Shown here one piece after another: positions 6,581-9,317 of a stretch of DNA of 9,317 bases (position 1 is the first letter of the stretch; each line of letters opens with the position of its first letter). A program made the translations under genes and the position numbers. The notes under the pieces are model-generated. The model was not told the origin of the DNA. It saw only the letters and a list, made by a program, of their open reading frames with translations, and ran no database searches. The stretch is from CAZXYF01 sp964644705 (GTDB lineage: Bacteria; Planctomycetota; Brocadiia; SM23-32), in NCBI GenBank assembly GCA_964644705.1, contig CAZXYF010000122.1, positions 1-9,317 of the forward strand. Reading direction: 5' to 3'.

Positions 6581-7209
6581 ATGTTGAAATATAACGCATC
6601 TGAAGACCACAACGCCAAATGGCTTCGCGACGCCCAATGGGGCGTGCTCATGCGTTTTCTCACCGAGCCCGAAACAACGGCCGAAGAGTGGAACCGGAAG
6701 GTGGACAACTTCGACGTCGACGCCCGTGCCGCTCAGCTGGCGGAGGTTGGCGCGGGATACTTTTTCATCCCCCTCGGTCAAGGGTCCGGCCATTACTGCG
6801 CACCAACTGAAACGTACGACCAGATCACCAGCATCCATCCAAGCAAATGTTCGCGCCAGCAATTCCACGCACTGGTTGCATTCAATCCAGGGGCAACACG
6901 CCCGTCCTGGCCCACTCAGACCACGAAGATTTCACCGCCGGTGAGATCTCCAGGGCCCTACCGGAATGCCCGGGTGGCTACGTGGAAACGGAAACCGGCC
7001 ATCAGGACTTGTATCACATGCTCACTTATCCTGGATCGTTCTGAGGACGCGGGGAACCGCGTTTTCCTGACACAATGGCGGCGGGGTACACCCGTTACGT
7101 CACTGCCAGAGGTGGCGTGTTAACCTGGGACGTGCCGTTCCTGGCCAACGGCACAATTTCCCCTCCCTTCATTGGACAACTTACGGCCGTCGGCAACATC
7201 GTGAATTGA
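6581..7209 (+). pseudogene. Decayed alpha-L-fucosidase-like (GH29-type) gene
   Basis: Three blocks of one protein family can be read. Block 1, from ATG 6581, runs from AKWLRDAQWGVLMRFL through EEWNRKVDNFDVDARAAQL and AGYFFIPLGQGSGHYCAP to SIHPSKCSRQQ (about 6860). It jumps directly to HALVAFNPG, whereas I recall intact relatives having on the order of 100 or more residues there, including the WW(I/F)DG nucleophile region. Near 6890 the frame shifts: block 2 reads HSDHEDFTAGEISRALPECP and on to MLTYPGSF, then hits TGA at 7042-7044. The same frame continues with GRGEPRFPDTMAAGYTRYV, then ARGGVLTWDVPF, and ends at TGA 7207-7209. Relatives have Trp at the TGA position, so TGG to TGA is likely. 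Deletion, frameshift and nonsense codon together mean no active enzyme. The intact ancestor was probably a cytoplasmic GH29-like hydrolase of this cluster. Family assignment comes from memory of conserved segments. Confidence 0.8.
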
Positions 7210-7265
7210 GCCTGATTCCGCTGAGCAGTCTGCCATGAATATCCTGAAGTTTCACAGCCTAACCC

Positions 7266-8333
7266 ATGTCCCAGAAAACCACTTTTTCCCAGAGTTGTCC
7301 CACCATGGAACACTATCTCGCTGTCGATAACGTCTGCGCCTGGCCGAATCTCACTCTGTTGCCGGATGGTTCAATCCTCGCCAACATATTCAACCAACCC
7401 TGTCATGGAAAATGGGAAGGAGATGTAGAATGCTGGGCCAGCGAGGATGGCGGCCAGACCTGGCAACTGCGCGGCGTCCCTGCACCCCATGAACCCACCA
7501 CCAATCGCATGAATGTTGCGGCCGGACGAACCGCCAGTGACCAACCGATCGTGCTGGCCTCCGGTTGGTCCAACCGGAATCCGGTCGGCCAACCCAGCAG
7601 TCCAATGGGGAACGAGGTGCTTCCCATCTGGGCCTGCCACTCAGACGACGCCGGCCATACGTGGCAACACGCCACCGCCATCGCCCCGGAGGAACAACCC
7701 GACACTCCCGTGATTCCGTTCGGCGATATTATCGTTCTGCCCGATGACGAACTGGGAGTATGTTTTTATACCTGGGATCCCGACACGGAGGAACACAGCG
7801 CTCATTTTTACGTGAGCAATGACAGCGGTCACAGCTGGCGCATGACCGGTGTGATTAGCTCCGGGAATACCAATGAAACCACGCCCCTGCTCCTGTCCAC
7901 AGGTGATCTGCTCGCCGCCAGCCGCACCATTAACGACGGCCATCTTGAGCTGTTTCGCTCCGAAGACCGCGGCCGTACCTGGTCCGCCGCGGGCGCCCTG
8001 ACAGATGCGGGACATCATCCGGCCCACATGCTCAACCTTGCCAACGGAAACATTCTTCTGACCTACGGCCTGAGGGGCGAGAACCCATGGTTCCAGGGCA
8101 TCGGCGCACGCCTGAGCACCGACCAGGGGCAATCATGGTCCGAGCCGAAAGTGCTGACAACCTCAAACCATGCCGTGGATTGGTCCTGGCCAGCCAGCGA
8201 CGGAGGATATCCATCCACCGTCCAGTGCAGTGACGGGCATCTTGTCACTGCCTACTACACCTCCCAGATACCGCGTCATCAACGCTACCATATGGCTGTG
8301 ATGCTGTGGGAATTGGATGAGGTCTTTGCATGA
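7266..8333 (+). CDS. Asp-box (BNR) six-bladed propeller, sialidase-like protein
   Basis: This 355-residue protein carries five Asp boxes of the S-x-D-x-G-x-T/S-W type: SEDGGQTW (59-66), SDDAGHTW (126-133), SNDSGHSW (184-191), SEDRGRTW (232-239) and STDQGQSW (284-291). The regular spacing fits a six-bladed sialidase-fold propeller, and YPSTVQCSDGHLVTAYY (315-331) resembles the last blade of exo-sialidase-like proteins. The classical FRIP/YRIP arginine motif of GH33 sialidases is not present near the N-terminus, which reads VCAWPNLTLLPDG instead, so sialic acid is not a safe substrate call; related propellers act on other glycans. No signal peptide is seen. Two starts are possible, 7266 and ATG 7305 (residue 14); neither has a good ribosome site, and the first 13 residues look poorly conserved in character, so the protein may begin at 7305. 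It follows the pseudogene by 56 nt and closes the cluster; no T-run terminator is evident after it. Confidence 0.85.
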   Translation: MSQKTTFSQSCPTMEHYLAVDNVCAWPNLTLLPDGSILANIFNQPCHGKWEGDVECWASEDGGQTWQLRGVPAPHEPTTNRMNVAAGRTASDQPIVLASGWSNRNPVGQPSSPMGNEVLPIWACHSDDAGHTWQHATAIAPEEQPDTPVIPFGDIIVLPDDELGVCFYTWDPDTEEHSAHFYVSNDSGHSWRMTGVISSGNTNETTPLLLSTGDLLAASRTINDGHLELFRSEDRGRTWSAAGALTDAGHHPAHMLNLANGNILLTYGLRGENPWFQGIGARLSTDQGQSWSEPKVLTTSNHAVDWSWPASDGGYPSTVQCSDGHLVTAYYTSQIPRHQRYHMAVMLWELDEVFA

Positions 8334-8397
8334 AAAGAGGCCCTGACATACTGATTCTAATCTTTCATATTTGATGTGCTCTTTAGCCTCTGGGGGC

Positions 8398-8429
8398 TCC
8401 GACAATTATATGCCAGGCTTTCAGCCCTC
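8398..8429 (-). repeat. Hairpin unit, inverted copy of 9019-9050
   Basis: Read on the reverse strand, this 32-nt unit begins GAGGGCTGAAAGCC and continues with GGCATATAATTG. The unit at 9019-9050 reads GAGGGCTGAAAGCCC, then GGCATATATTG on the + strand. They differ by a few substitutions and one indel. The core GGGCT-GAA-AGCC forms a small hairpin. Confidence 0.7.
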
Positions 8430-8466
8430 TTCACTTTTCGTTCGCCCTAACCCAGCCCTCCACGGA

Positions 8467-8520
8467 CCGATGGCCCGCTTCTGTTCGCCGTACGGCGAAT
8501 ATTGTCTGCCGGGCCGTTGG
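8467..8520. repeat. Nested palindrome (cruciform-capable)
   Basis: An outer stem CCGATGGCCCG (8467-8477) can pair along its whole length with CGGGCCGTTGG (8510-8520), counting two G-T wobbles. Inside it lies the perfect 16-nt palindrome TTCGCCGTACGGCGAA (8484-8499). The wobble pairs would be tolerated in RNA of one strand. The central unit has no obvious counterpart in the right half of the repeat cluster, so it looks like an added module. Confidence 0.7.
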
Positions 8521-8541
8521 CCCTCATGAGCGGCGCTTGAA

Positions 8542-8554
8542 GGGCTGAAAGCCC
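8542..8554 (+). repeat. GGGCTGAAAGCCC hairpin unit
   Basis: The stem GGGCT/AGCCC surrounds a GAA loop, preceded by TTGAA and followed by GATA. It is the third copy of the unit seen at 9021-9033 (same orientation) and, inverted, at 8398-8429. Confidence 0.65.
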
Positions 8555-8593
8555 GATAGATACTAGCCCAGACTGTAGTGGCCTGAAGGACCA

Positions 8594-8988
8594 CCTAAGC
8601 GGCCCGAACTAAATCCTTTCCGGTTCTGAAATTTTCCTCGTGTCGGTAAGACGTGTTTTTAGGCCCGAAGGGCCGTTTCAGACGTAGCCCCGTGCGACCA
8701 GAGGGAGCTCGGGGGATAGGGTCGCCCTAACCTGAAAGAGCCCTGAAAGGGCGATTCACGATGTTTTCCCGGATCACCAATTTCATGCAATGCTGAGTCG
8801 CCCTTTCAGGGCTCTGGAGTTGAGGTGAACTTTGCTACCCCCGGCCTCTCTTCGGTCGGCCGGGGCTATGTCTGAAACGGCCCTATTGGGCCTTTAACAG
8901 TTTTACGGTCCCGCTGTTGATCTGGGTATCACCCCGGTGATGCTAAAGCAAAAACCAACCGGAACAGACTTAGTTCCGGTCGCTTAGG
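8594..8988. repeat. Large imperfect inverted repeat (about 395 bp) made of hairpin units
   Basis: Three blocks on the left recur in reverse complement and mirrored order on the right. 8594-8625 matches 8957-8988 at 27 of 32 positions. 8670-8692 matches 8861-8883 at 22 of 23. 8737-8758 matches 8794-8815 at 21 of 22. The two inner pairs share a centre near 8776, and the outer pair is shifted by about 15 nt through indels. The arms are separated by a 35-nt spacer (8759-8793). Within the arms are local hairpins: GGCCC-GAA-GGGCC (8662-8674), GCCCT-GAA-AGGGC (8740-8752), GCCCT-TTC-AGGGC (8800-8812), CCCCGGCC/GGCCGGGG (8839-8865), GGCCC/GGGCC (8879-8892), ATCACC/GGTGAT (8928-8941) and ACCGGAAC/GTTCCGGT (8958-8980). 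The design resembles BIME clusters of REP elements; no transposase gene or target duplication is seen. Confidence 0.8.
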
Positions 8989-9018
8989 TCCGGGTCATGG
9001 GACAGCTGGAACGACATT

Positions 9019-9050
9019 GAGGGCTGAAAGCCCGGCATATATTGTTCTGA
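9019..9050 (+). repeat. Hairpin unit, outer right copy
   Basis: GAGGGCTGAAAGCCC followed by GGCATATATTG: the + strand member of the outermost inverted pair with 8398-8429. Together they bracket the 8594-8988 inverted repeat, so the symmetric structure spans about 650 bp. Confidence 0.7.
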
Positions 9051-9201
9051 ATGACGTCCTGAACGACTAAAATGTTCTGATTAATACCCTTGTTAAAAGG
9101 GCTGCGCCCGCCGCACCGGTGATTATTAGATTTTTTGGGCTCTTCTCATTTAGAGCAACCTTAGAACATTTTTGCAGGCCGCTCAGCAACCCGGAGGATA
9201 A

Positions 9202-9240
9202 AGACACTTGTGGTGTCTGCTCCTGTCATTTACCGACACC
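9202..9240. repeat. Two mutually exclusive stems
   Basis: AGACAC (9202-9207) pairs exactly with GTGTCT (9213-9218) around TTGTG. GGTGTC (9212-9217) also pairs exactly with GACACC (9235-9240). Both use the same GTGTC, so an RNA could form only one at a time. No T-run follows, which argues against a classical attenuator; it may be coincidence near the window edge. Confidence 0.4.
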
Positions 9241-9317
9241 CGATTAATCTGTAGTTTGCAAGTTTTCCGATGTTTTCGTGTGATTTGGAGGCGTTCAGCG
9301 CAGCAAATAGCAGAATT

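Larger units (their letters stand above)
8334..9317. other. Gene-free region filled with hairpin repeats
   Basis: No coding sequence is supported in these 984 bases. Most of it (8398-9050) consists of short GC-rich hairpins with GAA or TTT/TTC-type loops set in an overall inverted arrangement. A hairpin with stem GGGC/GCCC lies at 9099-9109. The last 200 bases are less structured apart from two competing stems at 9202-9240. GGAGG at 9286-9290 could be a ribosome site for a gene beyond the window, but no start codon is visible inside it. Confidence 0.7.

Noticed and set aside
7042..7044. UGA read as tryptophan (code reassignment)
   Set aside because: TGA ends at least three intact genes in the window at the expected lengths, and the same gene has a deletion and a frameshift as well.
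6347..7123. A 258-codon + strand frame spanning the end of propeller gene B and the fucosidase relic
   Set aside because: Its first part is the wrong frame of gene B and its last part is the wrong frame of the relic; only the middle (from 6581) is homologous sequence.
8334..8400. Intrinsic terminator after the Asp-box gene
   Set aside because: The only stem (AGCC/GGCT near 8384-8398) is short and has no T-run; nothing meets the usual pattern.
8398..9050. CRISPR array
   Set aside because: The repeats are short hairpins of several kinds in both orientations with irregular spacing, not identical direct repeats with uniform spacers, and no cas gene is present.

Overview
The window looks like chromosomal DNA from a member of the PVC group (Planctomycetota, Verrucomicrobiota, Kiritimatiellota or Lentisphaerota). 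The evidence is an arylsulfatase-family gene, two copies of a beta-propeller family that I remember mainly from these phyla, a fucosidase-like relic, an Asp-box (BNR) propeller, and long runs of GC-rich hairpins between genes. I cannot place it to genus. TGA ends several intact genes, so the standard bacterial code applies.

Layout. 1-425: non-coding, with GC-rich hairpins. 426-1385: D-isomer-specific 2-hydroxyacid dehydrogenase. 1448-2965: propeller protein A. 2955-3053: a doubtful 32-codon frame overlapping the end of A. 3154-4560: sulfatase. 4561-5154: an AT-rich interval holding a reverse-strand DUF433 antitoxin (4665-4892), a possible toxin relic downstream of it, and an operator-like palindrome. 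5155-6540: propeller protein B, a paralogue of A whose start is debatable. 6581-7209: a fucosidase-like pseudogene carrying a large internal deletion, a frameshift and a nonsense codon. 7266-8333: a five-Asp-box sialidase-like propeller. 8334-9317: no gene, but a dense cluster of hairpin units built around a roughly 395-bp imperfect inverted repeat.

How the genes may work together. All genes except the DUF433 gene run on the + strand with mostly short gaps, which suggests one or two transcription units for breaking down a sulfated carbohydrate. The sulfatase would remove sulfate, the propeller proteins and the Asp-box protein would act on glycosidic substrates, and the dehydrogenase would oxidise or reduce a product acid. 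None of these proteins has a convincing signal peptide, so I infer that the steps occur in the cytoplasm on imported oligosaccharides. The fucosidase-like step has been lost. The substrate cannot be read from the sequence.

The most unusual items are the nested inverted-repeat cluster at 8398-9050, the decayed glycosidase, the toxin-less DUF433 cassette that splits the cluster, and the pair of uncharacterised propeller paralogues with a start-site conflict that decides where one of them is located.
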